From: an uncultured archaeon
GTDB taxonomy: Archaea; Thermoplasmatota; Thermoplasmata; Thermoplasmatales; Thermoplasmataceae
Direction: 5' to 3'
Assembly (NCBI GenBank): GCA_000965745.1
Contig: CP009479.1
Location: 1,808,457 to 1,872,456 of the forward strand
Length of the DNA stretch: 64,000 nt
The notes under the pieces: generated by a model
What the model saw: the letters and a program-made list of their open reading frames with translations, nothing else
Databases searched by the model: none
What the model was told of the DNA's origin: nothing
Position numbers and translations under genes: made by a program
Shown here: positions 17,071 to 25,732 of the stretch, piece by piece
Layout of the letters: every line of letters begins with the position of its first letter
How positions within the stretch are numbered: the stretch's first letter is position 1

Positions 17071-17424
17071 TCACTTCGTACGGCTGTTATCTCCGTTATT
17101 CCGCAGGACTTTGAAGAGTACGTAGAGCATGAACCCGCCAAACATTACAACGTGTCCCCCGACAAAAAGCACCATTGTGACAAGGAAAGAAAAACCATAG
17201 GCCAGAAGGGCGAGATACAGGCCCACGTAATAAATCCCGAGGATTACAGCAGCGATCCCAAGAATCGTGTAGAACCTTCTTGCCCTCTTCCTTGTTTCAG
17301 GGTCACCTTCTTCCTTCCCTGCTTCTATGAATCCGAGCCCGAAACATTCAGTGCATATGTCTATGTGGTTCTGCTCATCCCGGACCTTACCGGTGCCACC
17401 ACACTTATCGCAAGCAAGCTTCAA
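17071..17424 (-). CDS. DnaJ-type zinc-finger membrane protein
   Basis: The 117-residue protein opens with CDKCGGTGKV (residues 5-14) and CTECFGLGF (about 24-32), a single CxxCxGxG zinc-binding unit of the type found in the DnaJ central domain. Two hydrophobic helices follow (about 52-75 and 80-105). It lacks a J domain, so it is not DnaJ. Small proteins of this layout may bind unfolded chains or act as membrane redox or zinc proteins; no function is assigned. It is upstream of the adenosyltransferase on the same strand. Confidence 0.75.
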   Translation of the reverse strand: MKLACDKCGGTGKVRDEQNHIDICTECFGLGFIEAGKEEGDPETRKRARRFYTILGIAAVILGIYYVGLYLALLAYGFSFLVTMVLFVGGHVVMFGGFMLYVLFKVLRNNGDNSRTK

Positions 17425-17600
17425 TTTTGTCCCCTTCCGCTATACTGCCGTAGTCCATACACTTCCAGGAATAACCCTGGCATTGCCACGACCATGGCGC
17501 ATTGGAATCATAATATCATAATCGGTTCTGGACTTTGAATTTAATGTAACAGTTGATGCAAATTGGCCCGCAACCAGAAGGTAGGTGCATGTTCAGCCCC

Positions 17601-18548
17601 TCATACAGTGTACTTGGGCCGATTGCCTTTTAGAGCCTCGATGAGGTTGGTTACAGCGAGTTCAGCCATCTTATCCCGTGTCTCAATGGTGGCACTGCCA
17701 AGATGAGGTGACAACACGATATTCTCGAGGTTGACGAGAGGGCTGTCTAAATTGACTGGCTCTTCAGTGTATACATCAAGGGCCGCCCCAGCAATGTTGC
17801 CTCCTTTGAGAGCTTCATAAAGGGCAATTTCATCCACAACCGGCCCTCTAGATATGTTGACAAGGATCGCGTCGTTTTTCATTGCATCAAGGGCAGCCTT
17901 GTCTATGGAGTTCCTTGTTTCTTCATTAAGTGATACAGTCACGACCAGGAAGTCGCTCTCTGAAAGAAGCTTCTTGAAATCCACATATTCGGCGAAGCCG
18001 ACGCGCTTGTCAGTCCTGCTGTAATATATTACGTTCATGCTGAAAGCCCTGGCCCTTTCAGCAACAGCTTTTCCAATTCGCCCAAGGCCATAAATCCCAA
18101 GTGTCTTTCCTGAGACTTCCAGGCCAAGCATGAAGTCCGGTTTCCATTTCTCCTTCCAGCCCTTGTTCCTGACCAACCTGTCCCCTTCAACAATCCTTCT
18201 AGCTGCAGACAGGAGCAATGCCATTCCCATGTCGGCAGTCGAGTCGGTAAGGACGTCAGGGGTGTTGGATACAACAATACCATTTTTCCTGGCGTATTCT
18301 GCATCAATGTGATCATACCCCACGCTCATTGTGCTGATCGCTTTGAGTCCCTTTCCAGCTTCAATCAATTCCCTGTCCACTGAATCGGTAAGCATTACGA
18401 TTGCGCCATCTTTTCCCTTGACGTTTGAAATCAGCCATTCCCTGTCAGCGGGTGCATCTTTTTGCCATAGCGTAACATCAGCAAACTCTTTGAGTCTTTC
18501 AATCCACTTGCCGGAAAAATTCCTGGTGACAATGACCTTAGGCTTCAT
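17601..18548 (-). CDS. D-2-hydroxyacid dehydrogenase (glyoxylate/hydroxypyruvate reductase type)
   Basis: The 315-residue enzyme reduces a 2-oxoacid with NAD(P)H. The dinucleotide motif is GLGRIG in the middle of the chain; the catalytic arginine is in NISRGP, the glutamate in VYTEEPV and the histidine in SPHLGSAT, the standard R-E-H triad. The overall sequence (SVGYDHID near 75, DVLTDSTADM) is most like glyoxylate/hydroxypyruvate reductases. Together with the glycerate 2-kinase at 61474 it could interconvert hydroxypyruvate, glycerate and 2-phosphoglycerate, but the genes are far apart. It is a single-gene unit, divergent from the FAH-family gene. Confidence 0.9.
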   Translation of the reverse strand: MKPKVIVTRNFSGKWIERLKEFADVTLWQKDAPADREWLISNVKGKDGAIVMLTDSVDRELIEAGKGLKAISTMSVGYDHIDAEYARKNGIVVSNTPDVLTDSTADMGMALLLSAARRIVEGDRLVRNKGWKEKWKPDFMLGLEVSGKTLGIYGLGRIGKAVAERARAFSMNVIYYSRTDKRVGFAEYVDFKKLLSESDFLVVTVSLNEETRNSIDKAALDAMKNDAILVNISRGPVVDEIALYEALKGGNIAGAALDVYTEEPVNLDSPLVNLENIVLSPHLGSATIETRDKMAELAVTNLIEALKGNRPKYTV

Positions 18549-18656
18549 AACTCTCCATGATCAGGATTTAGATTAATTAATACATCGTGGCTCTTTTCTA
18601 TAATACCTATTTTACTGCAGAAGCAATCAATTTAATATGAAAAGAAATGTCGGTTT

Positions 18657-19532
18657 ATGAGATTCGCATTTGTACGCGTTAAAAATCACACTGAGCTGGC
18701 TGTTGCGACGGGAGAAGGCCTTGTTCCCCTAAACACTATCACAATCAAGGGCCTTGAGAATGTCAGGCTAACAATAAGCTCGTTGATGAAGAACCCGTAT
18801 TATATCGATCTCATAGATGATGCTCTGTGTGAAGTCAATGGTGAGCTGGAATACCTCAGGGAGGGTGAGTACAAGTTTGATTCAGCCGTTGGCAAGCCTG
18901 AGAAGATTATATGTCTGGGCCACAACTACAAGGAGCATGTGGGCGAGCTGAAGAAGAAACTGCCCGAAAACCCCATTCTCTTTAGCAAGTTCAACAACAG
19001 CCTTGCCGGGCACGAGGAGGAAATACCCCTGCCGGAGAACAGCTCCCAGATAGATTATGAAGGAGAGCTTGGAATTGTCATCGGGAAGGCTGCATATAAT
19101 GTCTCTGAAGATAAGGCCCTGGATCATGTTTTCGGATATTTCATTGCAAACGATGTTTCAGCAAGGGACCTCCAGTTCAGAACTGAGCAATGGCTCCTGG
19201 GAAAGACCTGCGAGAAATTCTTTCCAAACGGCCCTTTCCTTGTCACGTCTGATGAGGTTCGCGATCCTCAAAACCTTTCCATCAAGACCCGTGTAAATGG
19301 TGAAGTGAGGCAAAATTCCAACACCTCCCGGATGATATTTTCCTGCAGCAGGATAATAAGCTACATTTCGAAGTACATTCCTCTCAAGCCGGGGGATGTC
19401 ATATCGACTGGAACCCCTGAAGGAGTCATAGTTGGCATGCCTGCAGAAAAGAGAAAGTGGCTAAAGAACGGAGATATTGTGGAAGTTGAGATCGAGAAAC
19501 TGGGAACACTGAGAAACAGGTTTGTGTCCTGA
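18657..19532 (+). CDS. Fumarylacetoacetate hydrolase family protein
   Basis: This 291-residue protein belongs to the FAH superfamily, whose members hydrolyse or dehydrate acylpyruvates and keto-acids at a divalent metal. It has CLGHNYKEHV (catalytic His), the metal-ligand pattern YEGELGIVIG (ExE), then NDVSARDLQ and GTPEGV, all family hallmarks. The N-terminal 75 residues form the smaller accessory domain. Candidate activities are acylpyruvase, oxaloacetate decarboxylase or 2-keto-3-deoxy-sugar-acid dehydratase; sequence alone does not separate them. It is distinct from the FAH-family gene in the homogentisate operon at 51078. Confidence 0.9.
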   Translation: MRFAFVRVKNHTELAVATGEGLVPLNTITIKGLENVRLTISSLMKNPYYIDLIDDALCEVNGELEYLREGEYKFDSAVGKPEKIICLGHNYKEHVGELKKKLPENPILFSKFNNSLAGHEEEIPLPENSSQIDYEGELGIVIGKAAYNVSEDKALDHVFGYFIANDVSARDLQFRTEQWLLGKTCEKFFPNGPFLVTSDEVRDPQNLSIKTRVNGEVRQNSNTSRMIFSCSRIISYISKYIPLKPGDVISTGTPEGVIVGMPAEKRKWLKNGDIVEVEIEKLGTLRNRFVS

Positions 19533-19612
19533 TTCTCTGACCGGGGCGGTGCAAAGGCACTTCCTCTGTGCTGCTGCGCGGGAATGGGTTTGTGTCCAGT
19601 TATTGTTCCCGG

Positions 19613-19975
19613 TTACAGGCTGCTGAGATATTCCTTCGGAGTCATGCGCCCCTCGGTCGGATATTCGGACTCCACCCACTCCTTTATTCCACCTTCATAT
19701 GCCAGAACTTCGAACCCTCGGCCCATCATCAAAGCAGCGGCCTTTCTTGAGGCGCCACAGTTGTAGCTTGCACAGTATATTACAAGTTTCTTGTTCTTAT
19801 CTATACTGTCGAATTCACCATTCTCAAGTTTATCATAAGGTGCGGAGAGGGAGTTTTTAATGTGAATCATTTCGTAAGAATGGCTTGCAAGAACGTTCAA
19901 GAGCACAACATCTTCTGAATCAAGCAGTTTCAGTAGTTCTTCTTTCTGTATCGTGGGAATGTTCTCCAGATCCAT
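19613..19975 (-). CDS. Rhodanese-like sulfurtransferase
   Basis: This 120-residue single-domain rhodanese has the active-site segment VIYCASYNCGASRKAA, where a loop cysteine carries the persulfide. LNVLASHSYEMIHIKNSLSAPYD is the usual CH2A region but with an alanine-serine replacement of the aspartate-arginine pair (DVRE) seen in many family members. It is cytosolic and probably handles sulfane sulfur or redox sensing. Similar short proteins with CASxxCxAS occur widely. It is convergent with the FAH-family gene at 18657. Confidence 0.85.
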   Translation of the reverse strand: MDLENIPTIQKEELLKLLDSEDVVLLNVLASHSYEMIHIKNSLSAPYDKLENGEFDSIDKNKKLVIYCASYNCGASRKAAALMMGRGFEVLAYEGGIKEWVESEYPTEGRMTPKEYLSSL

Positions 19976-20108
19976 GCATGGTTATTGCCATAGATTGAAA
20001 TATTCTTTTCCATACTTTTCCTCTTCGGATACCTGGGGCTTCCCGGGCATTTTCCAATTAATGATCCACGCTGCAACAGAAATTTAAATGTTGTATCATT
20101 TCAGTCAT

Positions 20109-20414
20109 ATGGCTGAGTTCAATTGCTATGTGTGTTCCAAGAAAGTACTGACTGGAGAGAAGTTCACATTTACCAAGGATGGAGCTGTTCATTTTGACTG
20201 CTTTGTCTCTAAGAAGAGAAGTGAGATAGAAGAGTCCAAAGTGGAACAGCTTAGAGTTCTTTCACTCGTCCTCGATTCAGAGCTTCAGCACCTCCTAAAT
20301 GTTCTCGGTGTTCAGCAGAATGGCCCGGAAATCCAGAAAGAGAACATCAGGCTGAAGTACAAAGATGTGGAAAAAGCTGCTGGAGAAACTACTAAACTGA
20401 TAAGCTCTCTCTGA
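20109..20414 (+). CDS. DUF2175-like small zinc-binding protein
   Basis: The 101-residue protein begins with CYVCSKKVLTGEKFTF and then HFDCF, giving a CxxC...HxxC treble-clef-type metal site, as in the archaeal DUF2175 family. The remaining two thirds is helical. The ATG at 20109 is chosen because AATTTAAA at 20081-20088 lies about 25 bp upstream; an in-frame ATG at 20088 falls inside that box. It is cytosolic and of unknown function. It is convergent with the PH-like/zinc-ribbon gene, with one base between their stops. Confidence 0.75.
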   Translation: MAEFNCYVCSKKVLTGEKFTFTKDGAVHFDCFVSKKRSEIEESKVEQLRVLSLVLDSELQHLLNVLGVQQNGPEIQKENIRLKYKDVEKAAGETTKLISSL

Positions 20415-20415
20415 T

Positions 20416-21066
20416 TTACAGAGGGTTGCCGCAGTTGGGGCAAAATTTCATGCCGGCATCGACCGATGTACCACATTTTTTGCATTTGCTTGAAGCTTTC
20501 GCCGGATATTCCTTTTCGGATACCTGAAGGTCGGTTTCACCTGATTCCTCGTATTCGGCATCAACATATTCATCATCGGTCGGCTGCATCTGCTTTTTTC
20601 GGTCGCCCATGTACACGTTGCCGATGTTAGCCTTGGGGGACTTAGCCTTGGCCAACTCCACCTCTTTCTTGTACGCTTCTTCTTTTTCCCTTCTTTCCTG
20701 TTCTTCCTTGAATCTCTTGGAATCGCTTATCCATTCCCTTATGGTCCTATCCCATTTTACGGGGTCGTCAACGATGAAATTTGCGTGTTCCTCACCCTTG
20801 TCCGTCTTATAATCCAGGGTGAGTGTCTTCTTAGTCATAAGCTTGAATCTTGGAACGGCAGTTGAAACGTTCATTATGGCATCGAGGCGTATGTCGATCA
20901 TGGTTACTGGCGCAGATGCCCTGAGAAAGCCCCTCTTGCCCTTGAGTTCGTATATGAATCGCCTGTCGGTCAGGTACAGCATACCCTCGGATATTTGCAC
21001 ACCTTCTTTTATCTGCTTTGTCTCTTCTTTCAGGATTTCGTGTTCATTAGGTTCGTAAACAGGCAT
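20416..21066 (-). CDS. PH-like domain protein with C-terminal zinc ribbon
   Basis: Residues about 1-115 of this 216-residue protein look like a bacterial/archaeal PH-like domain (EGMLYLTDRRFIYE and SAPVTMIDIRLDAIMNV), residues 115-145 are a charged helix that may form a coiled coil, an acidic linker follows, and CKKCGTSVDAGMKFCPNCG closes the chain as a CxxC-x10-CxxC zinc ribbon. No membrane segment is present. Such proteins often act as adaptors at membranes or with signalling kinases; no function is known. Its start region shares a 15-base identity and the same TATA sequence with the protein kinase gene at 8713-10089. Confidence 0.75.
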   Translation of the reverse strand: MPVYEPNEHEILKEETKQIKEGVQISEGMLYLTDRRFIYELKGKRGFLRASAPVTMIDIRLDAIMNVSTAVPRFKLMTKKTLTLDYKTDKGEEHANFIVDDPVKWDRTIREWISDSKRFKEEQERREKEEAYKKEVELAKAKSPKANIGNVYMGDRKKQMQPTDDEYVDAEYEESGETDLQVSEKEYPAKASSKCKKCGTSVDAGMKFCPNCGNPL

Positions 21067-21088
21067 CTGAATGGTAATTTATATGCGC

Positions 21089-21096
21089 TATAAAAC
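21089..21096 (-). promoter_or_regulatory. TATA box of the PH-like/zinc-ribbon gene
   Basis: The minus strand reads GTTTTATA centred about 26 bp before the ATG at 21066, giving a leaderless transcript. The same octamer precedes the kinase gene at 10117-10124. Confidence 0.5.
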
Positions 21097-21247
21097 TTTT
21101 CACTGGAGAGACCATTTTTCATTTGCTCTTCCGATTAAGATGTTATGCTTTCAATCGGAGAGGATAATGGCTGTTGCAACCCGAAATTTCATTCGATTCG
21201 CATATCAGCACAATAAAAATGAAATATAACCAGTTTCTTATCGCATC

Positions 21248-23347
21248 ATGCCTAAGGCGAGAATTCGGCGTATGGTTTACATGTCAGCTGCGATTCTGCT
21301 TGCTCTCCTTATATTGACATCACCGGCATTAGTTTATTTTCAAAACGGTTCAGGATTAAATATCCATTCTGCGAAGAAAAACTCCCAGCAAAGCAGTGCT
21401 GACTCGATCCCGGCACATTCAGTAAATTCAGCCACTGGCCCGGAAAGTGGCTACCATGTTTCACTGTCAAAATTCTATAACAGCGGGCCTGCGCCTATGG
21501 GCATTGCCGACTACGGGTACAGCTCACAGTCAGGCGCATACAGATACAACTCAACTTCATTCCTGGGGACTTTGAAACTGAACAGCATGTATGTGTACAA
21601 TTCCACATCCGGCAGTACGGGTTCTGCCTTTCAGCTGAACCTGATGCTGAACTTTTCGGCCGGTGGCAACTCTTACACATACTGGATCCAGGATGTAGCA
21701 GCCATTAATTCCGGTTCAAATGGAAAATCTCAGTACATTTCATTCATCGACAATGTGTGGAATTTTTCTTCAAGCCACTCCACAAGCATATACCCTTCCA
21801 GCCTGCGTGGGAATGGTAGCGTCTATCAGAACACCCTGTACTATGCCTATGCGTCAAATGGGCTCGCCGGAAGCAACATAACCGTATCAGCCCCCGTGAA
21901 GATTGAGCTCAAAGCTGATTCGAACTTAATTGCAGGAGTGCCTGAAGTCTCTCTGATGTACAACGATGGATACGGGTGGGTAACTTATGATAACATCTAC
22001 TTCACTTTTGCATCAGGTGCTTCTTCAGATTCGGGTTTCGTGGTTTCTGGCTATTCGTATAACAAACTGGGATTATATTATGACGCTGAACTGATACTTG
22101 GTGGACCCGGGAACGGGAGCAGCACCAAACTTCAATCCGGTTCAGTGGACTTCAGCCTGCAATACTGGAATGGGCACAATTACCAGTTCGTGCCAAATGC
22201 CTGGAATTATGGGTCTGATACTGCCGAAACAATTTACGGATCGAATCTCAGTTTCCTGCCCTCGACCAGGAATGCGTCTCTGTACTCTTCAATGTCGACA
22301 GGGGTGGAAACCCTTGGGCAGCTGTATTCATCGGGTTCGGTAGGTGATGTCAATATTTCACTTCCGTACAGTTCGGGAACTGCGTATGTGAACAACGCAG
22401 AGTATAACTACACCAATTACGGGCTTAATCTGACGTTGATGCCCGGTGTTTACAATGTTACTATTTCCCCGGCATCTAAAAATGAAACTCTCAAAGGTTC
22501 TTTCTCAATTAGGCCAGGTCAGTATCTGAGTCTTAACCAGTCGTACTTTGGGAAGAAATATACCGTGAAGCTCAATGAGACCGGACTTGAGGCAGGGACC
22601 CCATGGACCGTCGTGTTTGCCAATGGAACCCTTGTGAGCTCTGACTTGCCTACTATTGCCATTTATTTGCAAAACGGGACTTACACACTGATACCAAATT
22701 CGACCGCCGGGTACAGATACACAGGACCGCCCCTTATAGTAACCGTGGATGGATCAAACCAGAGCATGTACGTTAACTTCAGCAGGCTTTACAAGATAAC
22801 CTTCAATCAAACTGGCCTGCATGGAGTGGAATGGTTTGTAAATCTGAGCGGGAATGTGAGTTACGAACTTGGGGATTCGATTTCATTCAATCTTACTAAT
22901 GGAACTTACAATTACTCGGTCATTCACATAAAAGGTTACACAACATCACCGGATAAGGGCATTTTAACAGTCAATGGTTCCGCAGCCAACCTTACCATAA
23001 GATTCATCCAGTCAGCCTATACTGTTACTGTCAAGGAGCACGGACTTCCGGACGGATACAACTGGTCATTGTTTATCGATGGAAGCTGGCATTATTCCAA
23101 TGACTCGATCCTGATATTAAACCTGTCAAACGGCACATACGCCTTTGCGGCATACGGTTTGAACGGTTCTTACACCATAAAGGGAAGTAATGCCACAATT
23201 TCTGTAGCGGGCAGTAATGAGACTGTCGGGATAACATTCATCAGCGCATACAACAGCGGCATAAATCTGGATTACAAACTAATCTATGTTGTATTTCTGG
23301 CAGCAGTTTCAATAAGCGGAACAATAGCGATCAGGAGGAGACAATAA
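21248..23347 (+). CDS. Thermopsin-family (A5) surface acid protease with three C-terminal repeats
   Basis: This 699-residue exported protein has a signal helix (about residues 9-30) and the thermopsin signature PAPMGIADYG at 81-90, then YWIQDVA and FIDNVWN, typical of peptidase family A5, which cleaves proteins at acid pH and high temperature. After about residue 435 come three repeats of about 76 residues beginning at YTVKLNETGL (about 438), YKITFNQTGL (about 515) and YTVTVKEHGL (about 590). A final hydrophobic helix (about 678-695) followed by RRRQ anchors it in the membrane. Sequons are abundant. It probably feeds peptides to uptake systems such as the large binding protein at 3520-6888. 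Confidence 0.88.
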   Translation: MPKARIRRMVYMSAAILLALLILTSPALVYFQNGSGLNIHSAKKNSQQSSADSIPAHSVNSATGPESGYHVSLSKFYNSGPAPMGIADYGYSSQSGAYRYNSTSFLGTLKLNSMYVYNSTSGSTGSAFQLNLMLNFSAGGNSYTYWIQDVAAINSGSNGKSQYISFIDNVWNFSSSHSTSIYPSSLRGNGSVYQNTLYYAYASNGLAGSNITVSAPVKIELKADSNLIAGVPEVSLMYNDGYGWVTYDNIYFTFASGASSDSGFVVSGYSYNKLGLYYDAELILGGPGNGSSTKLQSGSVDFSLQYWNGHNYQFVPNAWNYGSDTAETIYGSNLSFLPSTRNASLYSSMSTGVETLGQLYSSGSVGDVNISLPYSSGTAYVNNAEYNYTNYGLNLTLMPGVYNVTISPASKNETLKGSFSIRPGQYLSLNQSYFGKKYTVKLNETGLEAGTPWTVVFANGTLVSSDLPTIAIYLQNGTYTLIPNSTAGYRYTGPPLIVTVDGSNQSMYVNFSRLYKITFNQTGLHGVEWFVNLSGNVSYELGDSISFNLTNGTYNYSVIHIKGYTTSPDKGILTVNGSAANLTIRFIQSAYTVTVKEHGLPDGYNWSLFIDGSWHYSNDSILILNLSNGTYAFAAYGLNGSYTIKGSNATISVAGSNETVGITFISAYNSGINLDYKLIYVVFLAAVSISGTIAIRRRQ

Positions 23348-23377
23348 GAATTGCTTGCCGGTAGCAGAGCGGGAAAG

Positions 23378-23398
23378 CCTCCCGAAAGGGCGGGGAGG
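23378..23398. terminator. Possible hairpin between convergent genes
   Basis: CCTCCC (23378-23383) pairs with GGGAGG (23393-23398) across a nine-base loop between the stops of the thermopsin and RidA genes. It could end transcription on both strands, but archaeal terminators do not need hairpins. Confidence 0.3.
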
Positions 23399-23401
23399 AT
23401 T

Positions 23402-23779
23402 TCACTCTGCACAAGCCGTGATATCAAGTTCAACCAGCACTTCCGGAAGCGTGAAGGCACAGACAACAGTTGTTCTGGCCGGGGCCCCTTCTCCAAAAGT
23501 GGATTGAAAGGCGTTGTTCAATTCGGGAAAATACTCATTGCTGGAAAGATACGCTGTCAGCTTCAGTGTATGATCCTTAAGTTCTGAGCCCAAATTTCTG
23601 AGGATCTTGTCCGCGCGGCCAATGATGGTTTCCCACTGTTCCATGAAAGTTTTCTGTTCCCCCTTCGAAACACCCACCAGCCCGGACAAATACGCAATGC
23701 CGTTATACACAACAGCCTGGGAATATGGGCCACCTCTGGGCATTCCTTCAATATTTACTCTCCTCGGATCTCTTGCCAT
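23402..23779 (-). CDS. ridA: RidA family enamine/imine deaminase
   Basis: This 125-residue protein has the YjgF/YER057c/UK114 fold; the family hydrolyses reactive enamines and imines released by PLP enzymes. GGPYSQAVVYNG near residue 16 and PARTTV with the substrate-binding arginine (near 101) are present, as is the terminal VELDITACA. The length is normal. It lies 15 bases downstream of the S9 peptidase gene on the same strand and may be cotranscribed with it, though no functional link is obvious. Confidence 0.88.
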   Translation of the reverse strand: MARDPRRVNIEGMPRGGPYSQAVVYNGIAYLSGLVGVSKGEQKTFMEQWETIIGRADKILRNLGSELKDHTLKLTAYLSSNEYFPELNNAFQSTFGEGAPARTTVVCAFTLPEVLVELDITACAE

Positions 23780-23794
23780 ATTGCAGAAGCGTTG

Positions 23795-25621
23795 CTAATA
23801 TGATGAATCTTTTGGAAGCACTTGATCCTGGATCTTTGGTTTGGCTGCACCTTTCAAATACCTGTCAAACCATTCCAGCTTGATGAGAAGTGCATCCATT
23901 CGGTTCAGGGGGTTCTCCCTGTTGGCCAGTTCATGGCTTTCCCCCTGCAGTCTTACGAATACTGTGTCAACCCCGTAGAATTTCAACGCCGTGAAAAACT
24001 GCTCAGATTGCTCAATTGGGCAGCGATGATCCTCCTCACCGTGTATCAGAAGGGTCGGAGTCCGGACGTTCTTCACGTATGATATGGGTGATCGCTCCAT
24101 GAATTTTGAGATCGAGTCTGCCGACCATGGGTCAGAACTTCCAATTTCTTCGGGCCCGTCAAACCAGTACCCTATATCGCTGGTTCCAACAGAACTTAGC
24201 AGGTTTGAGACCCCCTTTTCTGAGACTGCTGCATCAAACTCCCAGGTCTGAGTTACAAGCCAGTTAACCATGTAACCGCCGTATGATATCCCCTTGATAC
24301 CTGTTTTCCCAGTTAACCCGTATTGTTTCCTGGCGCTGGCAAGAAAGCGCATGATATCCCTGCTGTCCTCTCCTCCCCAGTCCCCAATGCTACCCTTGAC
24401 AAAGGCCTCTCCGTACCCTGTGCTACCCCTGGGATTGCAGTACAGAATGTTATAGCCCCTGCTGGAAAAGTACTGCATCTCAATTGTGTAAACAGGACCG
24501 AAAGCACTATGTGGGCCACCGTGAATGAAAAGTATTGACGGGCTTAGTTCCCCTGAAAATATGACCCAACCTTCAATGCTCCCTGCCCATATGTTATCCG
24601 CACTCTTTCCCCTGAATCCACTGTTGGGGTCATAATCCCCGAAAGGTGATACGATAACTGATGGAATGTCTGCCTGTGAATAGCTGTATGAGACCTTTCC
24701 TCCTGCAGCGTCAAAATGCCTGACTGAACGGTTTTCAGGCGTTATTCTCCTGATCGCATTCTGGCGCAGCTCGAACACCGAGGTTACCCCGCCCTTCTGG
24801 CCCATTACGAAAACGGACCCGTGGTCCCATCTTACCTTTGCTTCGCTGTCGTCAAACATGTCTGTGCTGATCGAACTTCCAGCGGTACTGGCGATGTTGA
24901 ACTCAAGCCTAGGCTCAAGAAGATACAGTTTCTTTGGTGCCCAGTCCTTTGCACCCTGCCTGTGACCGATATATGCAACCTCTCCGCCGTCTGATACATC
25001 AAATGAATCTATTGAACCTCTGCCGCGTGTCAGTTTTGCCATGTTGCCGTTCTCAAAATCCAATTCGTACAGGTCGGTCAAGCCTAGATCATCGTTCAAG
25101 TGTGCACATGATACTATTATGCGTGAACCATTGCTCCTCACATCGGCAACATCATAGGAGCCGGAGATCATTTTCCTCGTCCCCGTTGAGTTGGAAAACA
25201 GCAGTGTCCTCCTCTTCCGGAGAAGGCCGGTACTGTCATGCTTATACCTGAGTCCGTTTATTACAAAAGGTCTCCTTGACTTGAAATTCTCGCTTACAAC
25301 AGTCAGAACACCATCTCTGAACGGTATGTAATCAAGGATCTGCTTATGCCTGAATATGACCTCAGGCTCACTCATCTCTTCGAGTTTCATAACATTGTCA
25401 ATGTCTGCTTCTCTGGAGAGATAATACAATGCCGACCCCAGGTGGATAGGTTTGCTCTCAGAACCGCCATGGGTTATGCGACGGACTTCCCTGTCGCTTA
25501 TTGAATATATCGAAGATGCATAACGGTCCCCATCAACCCAGGTGAGAGTAAAGAAAATCCGGTCCGTTGCTGAAGAAATACCGGAAACTAGCCTTATGTT
25601 GAAAGGGTTCTCAATCTGCAC
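23795..25621 (-). CDS. S9 family peptidase (acylaminoacyl-peptidase-like)
   Basis: This 608-residue serine peptidase has an N-terminal beta-propeller (about 1-340) that gates a C-terminal alpha/beta hydrolase. The nucleophile is in GISYGGYM (Ser near 446), the acid in HGEEDHRCP (Asp near 531) and the histidine in GESHELANR (near 563). FIHGGPHSAFG is the oxyanion strand. It has no signal peptide and acts in the cytosol, where it would trim peptides or remove acylated N-terminal residues. It complements the tricorn protease encoded at 53959, but the tricorn partners F1-F3 belong to other families. RidA follows directly. Confidence 0.92.
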   Translation of the reverse strand: MQIENPFNIRLVSGISSATDRIFFTLTWVDGDRYASSIYSISDREVRRITHGGSESKPIHLGSALYYLSREADIDNVMKLEEMSEPEVIFRHKQILDYIPFRDGVLTVVSENFKSRRPFVINGLRYKHDSTGLLRKRRTLLFSNSTGTRKMISGSYDVADVRSNGSRIIVSCAHLNDDLGLTDLYELDFENGNMAKLTRGRGSIDSFDVSDGGEVAYIGHRQGAKDWAPKKLYLLEPRLEFNIASTAGSSISTDMFDDSEAKVRWDHGSVFVMGQKGGVTSVFELRQNAIRRITPENRSVRHFDAAGGKVSYSYSQADIPSVIVSPFGDYDPNSGFRGKSADNIWAGSIEGWVIFSGELSPSILFIHGGPHSAFGPVYTIEMQYFSSRGYNILYCNPRGSTGYGEAFVKGSIGDWGGEDSRDIMRFLASARKQYGLTGKTGIKGISYGGYMVNWLVTQTWEFDAAVSEKGVSNLLSSVGTSDIGYWFDGPEEIGSSDPWSADSISKFMERSPISYVKNVRTPTLLIHGEEDHRCPIEQSEQFFTALKFYGVDTVFVRLQGESHELANRENPLNRMDALLIKLEWFDRYLKGAAKPKIQDQVLPKDSSY

Positions 25622-25732
25622 TTGACCAGATTTTGGACCGTTATATAAGGACTGGGAACTGGGCTTTCAAGGCATGGTTATGCCATAGTTCCCGGGAGAT
25701 TCGTCACATTTTCCAGTTGCACCCGGCCATGG

